Assembly: GCA_965369945.1 (NCBI GenBank) | Contig: CBDUST010000036.1 | Coordinates: forward strand, 1 to 23,501 | Direction: 5' to 3' | DNA: 23,501 nt | Source: JADFNO01 sp965369945 | GTDB taxonomy: Bacteria > Planctomycetota > Phycisphaerae > Phycisphaerales > SM1A02 | Part shown: one piece after another, positions 23,501-23,501 of the stretch | Position numbering within the stretch: the first letter of the stretch is position 1 | How the letters are laid out: every line of letters begins with the position of its first letter | Made by a program: the position numbers and the translations under genes | The notes under the pieces: generated by a model | Told to the model about the DNA's origin: nothing | What the model saw: only the letters and a program-made list of their open reading frames with translations | Databases searched by the model: none

Positions 23501-23501
23501 G

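Larger units (their letters stand above)
22937..23501. other. Repeat-rich non-coding region
   Basis: This 565-bp region upstream of cinA runs off the window end and holds no credible gene. The plus strand is strongly purine-rich (many GGA, GAG and AGA steps). It is assembled from short imperfect repeats: three 'CACAGATGGACACGGATGAAC'-like units, two copies of a CCGGACCT...AGGTCCGG inverted repeat, and two copies of a longer 'GAGTC-CAGAGGGGA-GAG-TCAGGG-TTAGGAG' unit exactly 120 bp apart. Translations such as 'RRWTRMNVDG' are a known kind of spurious reading of these repeats in many environmental genomes. There is no repeat with regular spacers. Confidence 0.75.

Noticed and set aside
22937..23501. 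Possible CRISPR array
   Set aside because: The repeats are imperfect, differ in length and are not separated by unique spacers of constant size. No cas gene is nearby.

Overview
The window reads as ordinary bacterial chromosome of moderately high GC content. The most likely source is a Planctomycetota/PVC-group bacterium, possibly Phycisphaerae-like; this is an inference. The supporting signs are a membrane-anchored multiheme cytochrome paired with a secreted beta-propeller protein of the type common in that group, two secreted proteins that fuse a LolA/DUF2092-like domain to a TlpA-type thioredoxin, a sigma-like protein with a C-terminal membrane anchor, a ribosomal protein L34 gene that lies apart from rnpA, and a block of dispersed 'CACAGATGGACACGGATG'-type repeats at the right edge. 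I see no rRNA, tRNA, CRISPR array, transposase or phage gene.

Layout from left to right. Positions 39-1937 hold RNase III (minus), a 409-bp non-coding stretch with two hairpins, a 44-codon rpmH (plus), and shikimate kinase (minus). Positions 2143-3640 hold a DUF2203 protein (plus) facing a PilZ protein and a PerR-like Fur-family regulator (both minus). Positions 3756-5732 hold ilvC and uppP, nine bases apart on the plus strand. Positions 5748-13790 are a minus-strand run read in the order tail-anchored sigma-like protein, pentaheme cytochrome, secreted beta-propeller protein, NAD-dependent DNA ligase, CYTH protein. Divergent from it is a PBP4-type D-Ala-D-Ala carboxypeptidase (13911-15440, plus). 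Positions 15437-22936 are a second minus-strand run read in the order cinA, folK, TlpA-like 2, TlpA-like 1, and a large FAD/Fe-S dehydrogenase. Positions 22937-23501 are repeat-rich non-coding DNA that runs off the window.

Most genes are housekeeping: RNA processing, translation, aromatic, branched-chain and folate biosynthesis, cell-wall lipid recycling and remodelling, DNA ligation and NAD salvage. The accessory interest lies in the envelope redox genes. The sigma-like, cytochrome and propeller genes look co-transcribed, and the last two are translationally coupled through a GTGA overlap. This suggests a membrane-associated oxidation module with its own membrane-tethered regulator. The paired thioredoxin-domain proteins sit directly upstream of a lactate/glycolate-dehydrogenase-like flavo-iron-sulfur protein. 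No clearly novel defence or mobile system is visible. The best candidates for something undescribed are the anchored sigma-like protein with its cytochrome/propeller partners, the PerR-like regulator lacking the structural zinc cysteines, and the composite palindrome and repeat block at the right end.
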